Shown: positions 1 to 7,938 of the stretch, one piece after another | Numbering within the stretch: position 1 is the stretch's first letter | Layout of the letters: the number at the start of each line of letters is the position of its first letter | Origin: Streptomyces sp. yr375 | GTDB taxonomy: Bacteria > Actinomycetota > Actinomycetes > Streptomycetales > Streptomycetaceae | DNA length: 64,000 nt | NCBI RefSeq assembly: GCF_900110755.1 | Contig: NZ_FOFF01000036.1 | Span: 27,903-91,902 of the forward strand | Direction: 5' to 3' | Notes under the pieces: generated by a model | Databases searched by the model: none | Seen by the model: the letters and a program-made list of their open reading frames with translations, nothing else | Told to the model about the DNA's origin: nothing | Position numbers and translations under genes: made by a program

Positions 1-56
1 ACGCGGCACAGGTCTACTGCCCGCCGCTTCGTGAGATCCGCCTGTCGCTGCATCAT
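1..56 (-). CDS. Cys-containing leader peptide, cut by window edge
   Basis: Reading leftward from 56, the start of a short peptide reads MMQRQADLTKRRAVDLCR before the window ends; a second ATG lies at 53. The LTKRRAVDLCR pattern is typical of the putative leader peptides that precede sulfur-assimilation or sulfurtransferase genes in Streptomyces and resembles the Cys-rich uORFs of mycobacteria. In those systems, ribosome stalling at Cys codons is thought to control the downstream gene. The gene it would control lies outside the window. The other long minus-strand frame here (53-253) has no such signature. The family assignment is from memory and the regulatory role is inferred. Confidence 0.7.
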   Translation of the reverse strand, partial: MMQRQADLTKRRAVDLCR

Positions 57-63
57 GCCGTCG

Positions 64-93
64 ATCGTAAGGACGGACAGGCGGCCGTGTCAC
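64..93 (-). promoter_or_regulatory. Promoter of leaderless leader peptide
   Basis: On the minus strand there is a -35-like GTGACA (88-93), an 18-nt spacer and a -10 TACGAT (64-69). The -10 ends 7 nt before the ATG at 56, so transcription should begin at or next to the start codon. No Shine-Dalgarno sequence is visible. This is the arrangement of leaderless mRNAs, which are common in actinobacteria. Confidence 0.6.
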
Positions 94-141
94 CAGGGCT
101 CCGCATGGTGAGACGCGATCGTCCGGATACTGGGACATGCG

Positions 142-179
142 AAGCGCCCGGGCCGTCGGTGTGCGGCTTCCGGGCGCTT
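142..179. terminator. GC-rich hairpin, possible terminator
   Basis: The arms aagcgcccg (142-150) and cgggcgctt (171-179) pair perfectly, and an inner gccg/cggc pair extends the stem. It lies downstream of the DUF2993 gene and upstream of the leader-peptide promoter. There is no U-tract, as is usual for Streptomyces terminators. Confidence 0.45.
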
Positions 180-287
180 GTATCCGCCATCACGGCTACG
201 GTACGGACGGCGGCGTCTCGCCTGTCGGACGGCGCCTGTCCAGCAAAGGTCACTGAAGGTCGGCCAGAGGTCGGCCAGAGGTCAGGC

Positions 288-1025
288 CTACCCGGCCAGC
301 TTGACGTTCGAACCCTTCACCGAGATCTCCACACCGTTCTTCCCCGCCACGACCTTGTCGAGCTGGATCCCGCCGGGCAGCTCGTCGATCTTCTGCTGGA
401 AGTCGGTGATCGAGCGCACCTCGTTCTCGGCGGCCTGGACCCCGCCGAAGCTGGGCAGCGAGTCCGCGTGCACCCGGACGGTGTCGCCCGCGACGGTGAC
501 CGTGCTCAGCACGTACACGGGCTGCGGCAGCCTGGTGCCGAGGACGGTGGCCTCGACGGCGACCTTGATCTTGCCGTTGCCGCCGTCGGAGAGCCCGACG
601 ACGCTGGCGGTGACGCCCGGCATCACCTGCGTCGGCTCGGACTTCGCCGTCTTCAGCAGCTCGGCGTAGGTGATGGACGCGGTGCCGGTGGCGCTGGTCG
701 CGGTGGCGGAGCTGTAGTCGCCGGAGAACTCGACGCCCTTCATGTCCGCCTGGAGGTCGTCGATCCGTATCGACCGACCGCTGGTCCCGGTCGCCGCCTC
801 GTAGTCCTTGATGCCGATCTCGACGTCGTCCAGCGAGCCGCCCACGACCTGGGTGAGGAACGGGAAGCCCTTGATGGACACGTCCGGGGTGGCGGCGAGG
901 CCCTCGCTGGTCTTCAGCTTGTCGGCGACCTCGCCCTGCGCGAAGTTCACGGCGAGCCGGTCCGCGAGGGCGAACAGGCCGCCCAGGATCACGACGACGA
1001 CCAGCAGTATTCGAAGCGCACGCAT
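288..1025 (-). CDS. DUF2993 (LmeA-like) exported lipid-binding protein
   Basis: A 245-residue protein with an N-terminal hydrophobic segment (about residues 4-22) that is either a signal peptide or an anchor, followed by an extracytoplasmic DUF2993 domain. The family includes mycobacterial LmeA, which binds phospholipids and is needed for mature lipomannan. The pattern of beta-rich segments (ISVKGSNVKL at the end, IRIDDLQADMKGVEF mid-protein) fits the tubular lipid-binding fold. It is the last gene of a minus-strand group with the membrane protein at 1138-2274, about 110 bp upstream. The family call is fairly safe; the ligand is unknown. Confidence 0.8.
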   Translation of the reverse strand: MRALRILLVVVVILGGLFALADRLAVNFAQGEVADKLKTSEGLAATPDVSIKGFPFLTQVVGGSLDDVEIGIKDYEAATGTSGRSIRIDDLQADMKGVEFSGDYSSATATSATGTASITYAELLKTAKSEPTQVMPGVTASVVGLSDGGNGKIKVAVEATVLGTRLPQPVYVLSTVTVAGDTVRVHADSLPSFGGVQAAENEVRSITDFQQKIDELPGGIQLDKVVAGKNGVEISVKGSNVKLAG

Positions 1026-1137
1026 GCGGTGGTTCCCCCTGACATCACTGACGACGGTTCAAGGTAACCCGCACGGCAAGGGCCGTCGCCGAATTGTCGA
1101 TCACCTGTGACAGACCCTTGCCTCGACTTGAAGTCCC

Positions 1138-2274
1138 TTATGCCAGCGCCCGACCCAGCACGTACACCGCCGGTGCCGCGGCGGCCAGCGGCAGGGCCAC
1201 GCCCGCCGTGAAGTGGACGAAGCGGGAGGGGTAGTCGTAGCTCGCGACCCGGTGGCCGATGAGCGCGCAGACGCCCGCGCCCGCGCCGAGCAGCGCGCCC
1301 TTCGCGCCCATCCCGGTCATCCCGCCGACCGCGATGCCCGCGCCCGCCGCGGCGAGCAGCGCCACGACGACGGAGGCGGGGGTGGGCAGCGGCAGCGCGC
1401 GGGCCAGCACGGCCACGGCCACGGCAGCCGCGCCGACGGTCACCGCGTCCGGTTCGGCACCGAGGTGTCCGGTGGCCAGGACGGCCAGCGCGGAGGAGGC
1501 GACGGTCGCCATCAGACCGGCCATGCGCTCGTCCGGGTCGGCGTGCGAACGCAGGTTGAGGACCAGGCAGAGCAGCACCCACACGCCGAGGGTGCCGAGG
1601 ATCGCGGCGGGCGCGTTCGCCCGGCCGGCGACGAGGAGTACGACGTCCGAGACCAGCGCGCCGAGGAAGGCGAGGGCGATGCCCTGCCGGGCCGGCCACA
1701 TGCCGTTCAGCCGGAACCAGCCCGCCGCCGTGACGGCCTGGAGGACGACGAGCGGGACGAGGAGCGCGTACGAGCCGATCGCCGCCCCGCCGGAGAGCAG
1801 CAGTCCGAGCAGCGCCGTGAGCGCGGCGGGCTGCATCCCCGGCTCGATGATCGGCGACCGCCCCTCCAGCCGGGCCCGCTGGGCGTCGGTGAGACGGGCG
1901 TTGCCGGGTGCCGATTCAGGTGCGGGCGCGGGCACGGATGCGGGTGCCGACACCTGTGCGGCGGCCGGGGACACGTACGGCGTGTAGGCCGCGGGAGCGA
2001 GCGTCGGCTGCACGCTGGTCTCCCAGGTCTCGCCCTGCCACTGCTGCGTGTGCTGGGCGTCCTGGGCGTACTGCGGGTGGGCCTGCGGGTCGTCGTACCC
2101 CGGCTGCTGCCCGGGCCACTCCCGCTGGTCGTAACCCTGTTGCCCCTGCTGCTCCTGCTGCCCCGGGTACCCCTGGGCCTGCGGATACGGCTGGTACCCC
2201 TGCTGGCCCTGTTGCCCTTGGTACGGCTGATACGGCTGATACGGCTGATACGGCTGCTGGTCGGACATCGTCAC
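1138..2274 (-). CDS. Membrane protein with Tyr/Pro/Gln-rich cytoplasmic tail
   Basis: A 378-residue protein. The first ~70 residues are a low-complexity tail of QPYQPYQ repeats and Gln/Gly runs, and about residues 70-140 are also disordered. After residue ~145 come about eight hydrophobic helices up to the C terminus, with no recognised transporter motif. Its ATG overlaps the stop of the sulfur-carrier gene by 4 bp (ATGA), so the two are probably translationally coupled. A second in-frame ATG two codons in (2268) is an alternative start. Function unknown; the tail may mediate protein-protein contacts. Confidence 0.75.
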   Translation of the reverse strand: MTMSDQQPYQPYQPYQPYQGQQGQQGYQPYPQAQGYPGQQEQQGQQGYDQREWPGQQPGYDDPQAHPQYAQDAQHTQQWQGETWETSVQPTLAPAAYTPYVSPAAAQVSAPASVPAPAPESAPGNARLTDAQRARLEGRSPIIEPGMQPAALTALLGLLLSGGAAIGSYALLVPLVVLQAVTAAGWFRLNGMWPARQGIALAFLGALVSDVVLLVAGRANAPAAILGTLGVWVLLCLVLNLRSHADPDERMAGLMATVASSALAVLATGHLGAEPDAVTVGAAAVAVAVLARALPLPTPASVVVALLAAAGAGIAVGGMTGMGAKGALLGAGAGVCALIGHRVASYDYPSRFVHFTAGVALPLAAAAPAVYVLGRALA

Positions 2275-2525
2275 CCTCCTGCGAACGGCGGGAGCACCTC
2301 GACCGTGCCGCCGTCGGCCAGCCGTACCGTCTCATGTGCGCGGGTGCCCACGGGGTCACCGTCGATGAGGAACGAGCATCGCCGCAGGACACGCACCAGT
2401 TCGCCGGGGTGTCGCGTACGCGCGGCGTCGAGGGCCTCGGCGAGGGTGTCCGCGTCGTGCGGCTCCTCGGCGACCCCGGCCGCGGCCTTGGCGGCCGCCC
2501 AGTAGCGCACCGTGACCTTGGGCAT
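2271..2525 (-). CDS. MoaD/ThiS-type sulfur carrier protein
   Basis: An 84-residue ubiquitin-fold protein starting MPKVTVRYWAAAKAAAG and ending in PPFAGG. The C-terminal Gly-Gly is the hallmark of MoaD/ThiS carriers, which become adenylated and thiocarboxylated to donate sulfur for molybdopterin, thiamine or amino acids. The ATG at 2525 fits the family length; the upstream extension of the frame does not. It lies 37 bp downstream of the hydrolase gene and overlaps the next gene by 4 bp. No molybdopterin or thiamine genes are nearby, so its acceptor pathway is open. The sulfur-type leader peptide at the window edge hints at a sulfur-metabolism context. Confidence 0.85.
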   Translation of the reverse strand: MPKVTVRYWAAAKAAAGVAEEPHDADTLAEALDAARTRHPGELVRVLRRCSFLIDGDPVGTRAHETVRLADGGTVEVLPPFAGG

Positions 2526-2562
2526 CGGTTTCCTCAATCGATCGGCTGTGTACACGGTCAGG

Positions 2563-3432
2563 CTAGCCCGCCCGGGTGGCCGCCCAGTCCCCGATCCGGG
2601 CCAGCAGCCGATCGTCGGCCGCGTGCTCGGCGTGGCCCATGCCGGGCTCCAGCCAGAGTTCGCCGTGGTCACCGGCGGCCTCGGCGAGCATCCGGGGATG
2701 GTCGAGGGGGAAGTAGCCGTCCTGGTCGCCGTGCACGATCAGCAGCGGGGTCGGCGCGATCCTCGGGACCGCCTCGACGGGCGACAGCGGTACGGGGTCC
2801 CACTCGCGGCGGTCGATCCGGGTCCGGAAGCCGTAGCGGCCGACGAGGCGGCCCTCGGGGCGGGTGACCAGCCAGTGCAGTCGGCGCATGGGGGCCGTGC
2901 CCCGGTAGTACCAGCGGGCGGGGGCGCTCACGGAGACGACGGCGTCCGCCGCCCCCGCCTGCAGCGCCGCGTGCCGCAGGACGACCGAGCCGCCCATCGA
3001 GAACCCGACCGTCACCACGCGCGCGTGCCCGAGCGAGCGCGCCCACTCCACCGCGGCGGCCAGGTCGAGCACCTCGCGGTCGCCGACCGTCGAGTGCCCG
3101 CCGGAGCGGCCGTGCCCCCGGAAGGAGAAGGTGACGACGGCCCCGTACCGGCCGAGGGCGGACGCGATGCGCCGCACGTGCGGGCGGTCCACGTCCCCCG
3201 TGAACCCGTGCGCGATCACGAACACGGTCGCGGACGCGGACGCGGACGCGAACGCGGGATGACCGGCGGGTGACGTACAGGCGTCGTATACAACGCGACC
3301 CGGTTCGTATACGGAATCGATCGAAATGCCATCGCCGGTGGGCAGAAACGTCCGCAATGGTGCGTGCGTGCCCGTCTCGGTATCCGGACGAACGGTGGAA
3401 GGTGCCGCATGACCTGCCGGACTGCTGCTCAT
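2563..3432 (-). CDS. Alpha/beta hydrolase
   Basis: A 289-residue hydrolase. The oxyanion-hole motif HGFTGD is near residue 76, the nucleophile elbow GFSMGG (Ser) is mid-protein, the acid Asp lies in VHGDQDGYFP, and the catalytic His in GMGHAEH near the C terminus. The triad is therefore complete. The substrate is unknown; the short lid region resembles small esterase or lysophospholipase-like enzymes. The ATG at 3432 has no clear ribosome-binding site, but CAGAAT lies 7 nt upstream and could be a -10 box of a leaderless message. The frame stays open far upstream, but that part is antisense to glnR and the LacI gene. It heads the minus-strand group with the sulfur carrier. Confidence 0.85.
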   Translation of the reverse strand: MSSSPAGHAAPSTVRPDTETGTHAPLRTFLPTGDGISIDSVYEPGRVVYDACTSPAGHPAFASASASATVFVIAHGFTGDVDRPHVRRIASALGRYGAVVTFSFRGHGRSGGHSTVGDREVLDLAAAVEWARSLGHARVVTVGFSMGGSVVLRHAALQAGAADAVVSVSAPARWYYRGTAPMRRLHWLVTRPEGRLVGRYGFRTRIDRREWDPVPLSPVEAVPRIAPTPLLIVHGDQDGYFPLDHPRMLAEAAGDHGELWLEPGMGHAEHAADDRLLARIGDWAATRAG

Positions 3433-3636
3433 GTGGGCTATTCTGCTGGACAGAGGACTCGGGCAGCGTAGCCCCCGGGTCCTTTTGTGCTTTCGGGAGC
3501 GTTGTATACGAAGTGGCGACCGGGCGGGAAACGCCAGGTGACCACGGGTGTACCGGGCCTTCGGGAACGCAGAAGCCGTGCCGTAGTACCGCAGTGCCGC
3601 AAACGTCCTCGCAGGGACCGAGGAGGAACCAGACGT

Positions 3637-4437
3637 ATGAGTTCTCTGCTGCTCCTGACCAACGCTCTCCAGCCGTCGACGGAGGTGCTCCCCGCTCTCG
3701 GCCTGCTGCTGCACAACGTGCGCGTGGCTCCGGCGGAAGGCCCCGCCCTCGTCGACACCCCTGGTGCCGACGTCATCCTGATCGACGGTCGCCGTGATCT
3801 GCCCCAGGTCCGCAGCCTGTGCCAGTTGCTGCGCTCCACCGGCCCCGGCTGTCCGCTCGTCCTCGTCGTGACCGAGGGCGGCCTCGCCGCCGTCACCGCC
3901 GACTGGGGCATCGACGACGTCCTCCTCGACACCGCGGGACCGGCCGAGGTCGAGGCGCGTCTGCGGCTGGCCATGGGCCGCCAGCAGATCGTCAACGACG
4001 ACTCCCCGATGGAGATCCGCAACGGCGACCTGTCCGTCGACGAGGCGACCTACAGCGCGAAGCTGAAGGGCCGGGTCCTCGACCTCACCTTCAAGGAGTT
4101 CGAGCTCCTGAAGTACCTCGCCCAGCACCCGGGCCGCGTCTTCACCCGCGCCCAGCTCCTCCAGGAGGTCTGGGGGTACGACTACTTCGGCGGCACCCGC
4201 ACGGTCGACGTGCACGTACGACGGCTGCGCGCGAAGCTCGGCCCGGAGCACGAGTCGCTGATCGGCACCGTCCGGAACGTGGGTTACCGATTCGTTACCC
4301 CCGAGAAGGGGGAGCGCGCCGCGGACGAGTCGAAGGCCAAGGCGGACCGGCCGGAGCAGGCAAACACGGAGGATGCGGACAACGCGGCCGCCCTGGACGC
4401 CGAAGGGATCCCGGCGGAGCCGAGTACCCGCCAGTAG
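3637..4437 (+). CDS. glnR: Nitrogen regulator GlnR (atypical OmpR-family)
   Basis: A 266-residue regulator that matches actinobacterial GlnR. The N-terminal receiver-like domain (1-115) keeps Asp50 (VILIDGRRDL) but lacks the usual acidic pocket and Lys, as expected for an orphan regulator that works unphosphorylated. The winged-helix domain spans about 130-225 (FKEFELLKYLAQHPGRVFTR, then VDVHVRRLRAKL). A hydrophilic tail of ~35 residues follows. The ATG at 3637 follows AGGAGGA. GlnR activates glutamine synthetase, ammonium transport and nitrite reductase genes under nitrogen limitation and cross-talks with PhoP, whose pst targets lie 35 kb away. No partner kinase is adjacent. Confidence 0.95.
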   Translation: MSSLLLLTNALQPSTEVLPALGLLLHNVRVAPAEGPALVDTPGADVILIDGRRDLPQVRSLCQLLRSTGPGCPLVLVVTEGGLAAVTADWGIDDVLLDTAGPAEVEARLRLAMGRQQIVNDDSPMEIRNGDLSVDEATYSAKLKGRVLDLTFKEFELLKYLAQHPGRVFTRAQLLQEVWGYDYFGGTRTVDVHVRRLRAKLGPEHESLIGTVRNVGYRFVTPEKGERAADESKAKADRPEQANTEDADNAAALDAEGIPAEPSTRQ

Positions 4438-4539
4438 GCCCTCTACCTGCTCGGACAGGGTGCCGCTTCCGCACGGGGAAGCGAGGCGGAAGCGGCAGAG
4501 AAGCTTCCTTACGCCCTGCCCAGAGCCGGTCCATCCGCG

Positions 4540-4554
4540 TAGACTCCGTGGGTG
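4540..4554 (+). promoter_or_regulatory. Leaderless -10 box of the LacI gene
   Basis: TAGACT (4540-4545) lies 6 nt before the GTG at 4552. No Shine-Dalgarno sequence precedes the start, so the message is probably leaderless. A convincing -35 was not found. Confidence 0.5.
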
Positions 4555-5574
4555 GCCAAGGTGACTCGGGATGATGTGGCGCGGCTGGCGGGGACATCCA
4601 CCGCCGTCGTGAGTTATGTCATCAACAACGGACCTAGGCCGGTAGCACCGGCCACGCGCGAGCGTGTCCTCGCCGCCATCAAGGAACTGGGGTACCGGCC
4701 CGACCGGGTGGCCCAGGCGATGGCGTCCCGGCGCACGGACCTCATAGGCCTGATCATTCCGGACGCCCGTCAGCCGTTCTTCGGCGAGATGGCGCACGCG
4801 GTCGAGCAGGCCGCCTCCGAGCGCGGAAAAATGGTGCTGGTCGGCAACACCGACTACGTCGCCGAGCGCGAGGTCCACTACCTGCGGGCGTTCCTCGGCA
4901 TGCGCGTCTCGGGCCTCATCCTCGTCAGCCACGCGCTGAACGACCTGGCGGCGGCCGAGATCGACGCGTGGGACGCCCGCGTGGTGCTGCTGCACGAACG
5001 CCCCGAGGCGATCGACGACGTCGCCGTCGTCACCGACGACCTGGGCGGGGCCCAGCTCGCCGTCCGTCACCTCCTGGAGCACGGTCACCCGTACGTGGCC
5101 TGTGTCGGCGGCACCGCCGAGACGCCGTCGGTCGGCGACCCCGTCTCCGACCACGTCGAGGGCTGGCGGCGCGCGATGGCCGAGGCCGGGCTGAGCACCG
5201 AGGGCCGGCTCTTCGAGGCCCCCTACAACCGCTACGACGCCTACCAGGTCGGTCTGGAGATCCTCGCCGGGCCGCACCGCCCGCCGGCGATCTTCTGCTC
5301 CACCGACGACCAGGCGATCGGCGTGCTGCGCGCGGCGCGCGAGCTGCGCATCGACGTGCCGGGCGAGCTGGCGCTCATCGGCTTCGACGACATCAAGGAA
5401 GCGGGCCTGGCTGACCCGCCCATGACAACGATTGCATCGGACCGCTCGGCGATGGCCCGCGAGGCCGTCGACCTCGTCCTGGACGACGGCCTGCGGGTCG
5501 TCGGCTCCCGGCGCGAGCGGCTGAAGGTCTTCCCGTCGAGGCTGGTGCTCCGCAGGTCCTGCGGCTGCGCGTAG
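4552..5574 (+). CDS. LacI-family transcriptional regulator
   Basis: A 340-residue repressor. The N-terminal HTH (VTRDDVARLAGTSTAVVSYV) and hinge helix (RPDRVAQAMASRRT) are classical LacI, followed by the periplasmic-binding-protein-like sensor (LIGLIIPDARQPFFGEM to ALIGFDDIKEAGLADPPMTT). It ends in SCGCA, a small Cys-rich tail often seen in this family. The ligand, probably a sugar or nucleoside, cannot be read from the sequence and no sugar transporter is adjacent. The GTG start is supported by the -10 box directly upstream. It lies between glnR and the HtrA-like protease and appears to be transcribed alone. Confidence 0.9.
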   Translation: MAKVTRDDVARLAGTSTAVVSYVINNGPRPVAPATRERVLAAIKELGYRPDRVAQAMASRRTDLIGLIIPDARQPFFGEMAHAVEQAASERGKMVLVGNTDYVAEREVHYLRAFLGMRVSGLILVSHALNDLAAAEIDAWDARVVLLHERPEAIDDVAVVTDDLGGAQLAVRHLLEHGHPYVACVGGTAETPSVGDPVSDHVEGWRRAMAEAGLSTEGRLFEAPYNRYDAYQVGLEILAGPHRPPAIFCSTDDQAIGVLRAARELRIDVPGELALIGFDDIKEAGLADPPMTTIASDRSAMAREAVDLVLDDGLRVVGSRRERLKVFPSRLVLRRSCGCA

Positions 5575-5679
5575 GCCTCCCGGGCTCCAGCGAGGCTTTA
5601 TTTCGGGCATACGAGGTTCTGCCGGGCTTCTCAGGGAGCACTCAGGGAGCTCTCATGGTTGAGCGGCAAGCTTCTTTCC

Positions 5680-6801
5680 ATGACCGAGAGCATCCGCCGC
5701 AGCGGCGAGTACGAGAACTCCACCTCCCCCATGGGTTCCTCTCCCGTGAACCCCGAGTGGCCGCCCCCGCCGGCGTACCAGCCGGAGTACCAGGCGGCGG
5801 CCGGCAGCCACGGTAACTACGCCGGTCACGGCGGCTACGGTGACGGCCACGACGGCGGAACCGCTCTCCTCACCCCGCCTGCCGGGGAGCCCGCGCACGG
5901 CGCTCCCGGCAAGAAGAAGCGCACCCGTGGCCCGCTCGCGCTGCTCGCCGCCGTGGCGATCGTCGCGGCGGCGATAGGCGGCGGCACGGCGTACGGCATC
6001 CAGGAGCTGACCGGCAAGAACGAGGTGGTCTCCTCGTCCACCACGACCAGTGTGGTGCCGTCCAGCAAGACCGGTGACGTCGCCTCGATCGCCGCGGCGG
6101 TCAGCCCGAGCGTCGTCGAGATCAGCGCCACCCTCAGCAACGGGTCGTCCACCGGCTCCGGCGTGATCATCACGACCGACGGCGAGATCCTCACCAACAA
6201 CCACGTCATCTCGGGCGCGAACTCGATCAAGGTGACGACCAGCGCCGGCACGTCGTACACCGCCAAGGTCGTCGGCACGGACAGCAAGAAGGACCTCGCG
6301 CTGATCAAGCTGGAGAACGCGTCCGGTCTGAAGGCGGCGACCCTCGGCGACTCCGACGGCGTCAAGGTCGGTGACACGGTCGTGGCGATCGGCTCGCCCG
6401 AGGGCCTGTCCGGCACCGTCACCAGCGGCATCGTCTCCGCCCTGAACCGGGACGTGACCGTCTCGACGGACGAGAGCCAGAGCCAGAGTCAGAGCCAGCA
6501 GGGCGACGGCAGCGGCAACTGGCCGTTCCAGTTCGGCGGCCAGCAGTTCAACGGCGACACGGGTACGTCCACGACGACGTACAAGGCGCTCCAGACCGAC
6601 GCCTCCCTCAACCCCGGCAACTCCGGCGGCGCGCTCATCGACGCGGGCGGCAACATCATCGGCATCAACTCCGCGATGTACTCCGCCGCCGCGGGCTCCT
6701 CGTCCTCCGACGCCGGCAGCGTCGGCCTCGGCTTCGCCATCCCGATCAACACCGTCAAGGCCGACCTCGCCACACTGCGGGCCGGCGGCTCCGACAACTG
6801 A
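5680..6801 (+). CDS. Membrane-anchored HtrA-type serine protease
   Basis: A 373-residue protein in three parts: a Pro/Gly/Tyr-rich cytoplasmic tail (1-78), one transmembrane helix (85-106) and an extracytoplasmic trypsin-like domain. The triad is His175 (NNHVISG), Asp205 (DSKKDLALI) and Ser315 (PGNSGGAL). A loop with SQSQSQSQ is inserted before the Ser, and the protein stops after the protease domain, so the usual HtrA PDZ domain is missing. An alternative TTG at 5659 has a better ribosome-binding site (AGGGAG). It lies just before a two-component system, as in mycobacterial mprAB-pepD, and a role in clearing misfolded exported proteins is likely. I recall it as HtrB of the S. lividans CssRS regulon. 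Confidence 0.9.
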   Translation: MTESIRRSGEYENSTSPMGSSPVNPEWPPPPAYQPEYQAAAGSHGNYAGHGGYGDGHDGGTALLTPPAGEPAHGAPGKKKRTRGPLALLAAVAIVAAAIGGGTAYGIQELTGKNEVVSSSTTTSVVPSSKTGDVASIAAAVSPSVVEISATLSNGSSTGSGVIITTDGEILTNNHVISGANSIKVTTSAGTSYTAKVVGTDSKKDLALIKLENASGLKAATLGDSDGVKVGDTVVAIGSPEGLSGTVTSGIVSALNRDVTVSTDESQSQSQSQQGDGSGNWPFQFGGQQFNGDTGTSTTTYKALQTDASLNPGNSGGALIDAGGNIIGINSAMYSAAAGSSSSDAGSVGLGFAIPINTVKADLATLRAGGSDN

Positions 6802-6841
6802 ACGTCCACCGAACATCCACTGACCGCGTAGGGAGTACGTC

Positions 6842-7084
6842 ATGATCAAGCAGGTTTCGCACCAGGTGACCGGCTTCGGCGCGGCCGACCTCGCCCTGGC
6901 CCTCGACGTGGCCCACGAGCTGCACGCGCCGGTCGCGGCGGTGGAGCGGACGGTGGTGCGCGCCCCGGAGGTGGCGGCCCCGCATCTGACGACGGCCCCG
7001 CAGTTGATGGGCCTGCGCGTCACGGCGGCCCGCCCGCACCTGCGCAAGGTTCCGTTGAACCGGCTCGCGGCGATGCGCGGCTGA
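6842..7084 (+). CDS. Small protein of unknown function
   Basis: An 80-residue protein rich in Ala, Val and Leu, with alternating hydrophobic and His/Arg residues (VAHELHAPVAAVERTVVRAP) and a basic C terminus. AGGGAG lies 7 nt before the ATG, and codon use follows the GC-rich third-position pattern. It lies 40 bp after the protease gene and 119 bp before the response regulator, so it may belong to the same transcript. I recognise no family. Confidence 0.55.
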   Translation: MIKQVSHQVTGFGAADLALALDVAHELHAPVAAVERTVVRAPEVAAPHLTTAPQLMGLRVTAARPHLRKVPLNRLAAMRG

Positions 7085-7203
7085 TCACACCGCGACCCGC
7101 TCTTCACGCGCACACCGGGAACCGTGCGAGGCTGAAGCCACCCAGCACGTTCAGCAGGCCCCAGCCTCCCGTCCGTCCCACCGCACCCGAGGAATACACG
7201 CCC

Positions 7204-7938
7204 ATGAGCCCCGCCGAAGGCGACCGTGACACCCAGCGCATCCTGATCGTCGACGACGAGCCGGCGGTGCGCGAAGCACTCCAGCGCAGCCTGGCCTTCG
7301 AGGGCTACGACACGCAGGTCGCGGTCGACGGCGCGGACGCCCTGGAGAAGGCCACGTCCTACCACCCCGACCTGGTGGTCCTGGACATCCAGATGCCGCG
7401 CATGGACGGCCTCACCGCCGCCCGCCGCATCCGGGGCGCGGGCGACACGACGCCCATCCTGATGCTGACGGCCCGCGACACGGTCGGCGACCGCGTGACG
7501 GGACTGGACGCCGGTGCGGACGACTACCTGGTCAAGCCCTTCGAACTCGACGAACTCTTCGCCCGCGTACGGGCGTTGCTGCGCCGCAGCTCCTACGCGG
7601 CGGCGGCCGGAGTGGAAGCGCCGGCGGACGACGCCCTCACCTTCGGCGACCTGCGCATGGACCTCGCGACGCGCGAGGTGACGCGGGCCGGTCGCCCGGT
7701 GGAACTGACCCGCACGGAGTTCACGCTCCTGGAGATGTTCATGGCACACCCGCGCCAGGTCCTCACCCGTGAGCAGATCCTGAAGGCGGTCTGGGGCTTC
7801 GACTTCGAGCCGTCGTCCAACTCGCTGGACGTGTACGTGATGTACCTGCGCCGCAAGACGGAAGCCGGCGGCGAACCGCGCCTCGTGCACACCGTGCGGG
7901 GCGTCGGGTACGTCCTGCGACAGGGCGGCGCGGAGTGA
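7204..7938 (+). CDS. cssR: OmpR-family response regulator (CssR/MprA-like)
   Basis: A 244-residue response regulator. The acidic pocket is in ILIVDDEP, the phospho-acceptor is Asp61 (LVVLDIQMPRMDG), the Thr/Lys switch residues are in LMLTAR and LVKPF, and the winged-helix domain covers about 140-240. It overlaps the kinase gene by 4 bp (GTGA). The pair plus the neighbouring HtrA-type protease matches the secretion-stress systems MprAB (mycobacteria) and CssRS (S. lividans). The symbol is from memory of that S. lividans work; the family itself is certain. Confidence 0.9.
   Translation: MSPAEGDRDTQRILIVDDEPAVREALQRSLAFEGYDTQVAVDGADALEKATSYHPDLVVLDIQMPRMDGLTAARRIRGAGDTTPILMLTARDTVGDRVTGLDAGADDYLVKPFELDELFARVRALLRRSSYAAAAGVEAPADDALTFGDLRMDLATREVTRAGRPVELTRTEFTLLEMFMAHPRQVLTREQILKAVWGFDFEPSSNSLDVYVMYLRRKTEAGGEPRLVHTVRGVGYVLRQGGAE

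Noticed and set aside
53..253. 66-residue minus-strand ORF at the left edge
   Set aside because: It overlaps the leader-peptide promoter and the GC hairpin and has no ribosome-binding site; the short leader ORF in another frame has a recognisable signature.
3433..5610. Very long minus-strand extension of the hydrolase frame
   Set aside because: It is the mirror of glnR and the LacI gene, both clear families on the plus strand; high GC leaves antisense frames open.
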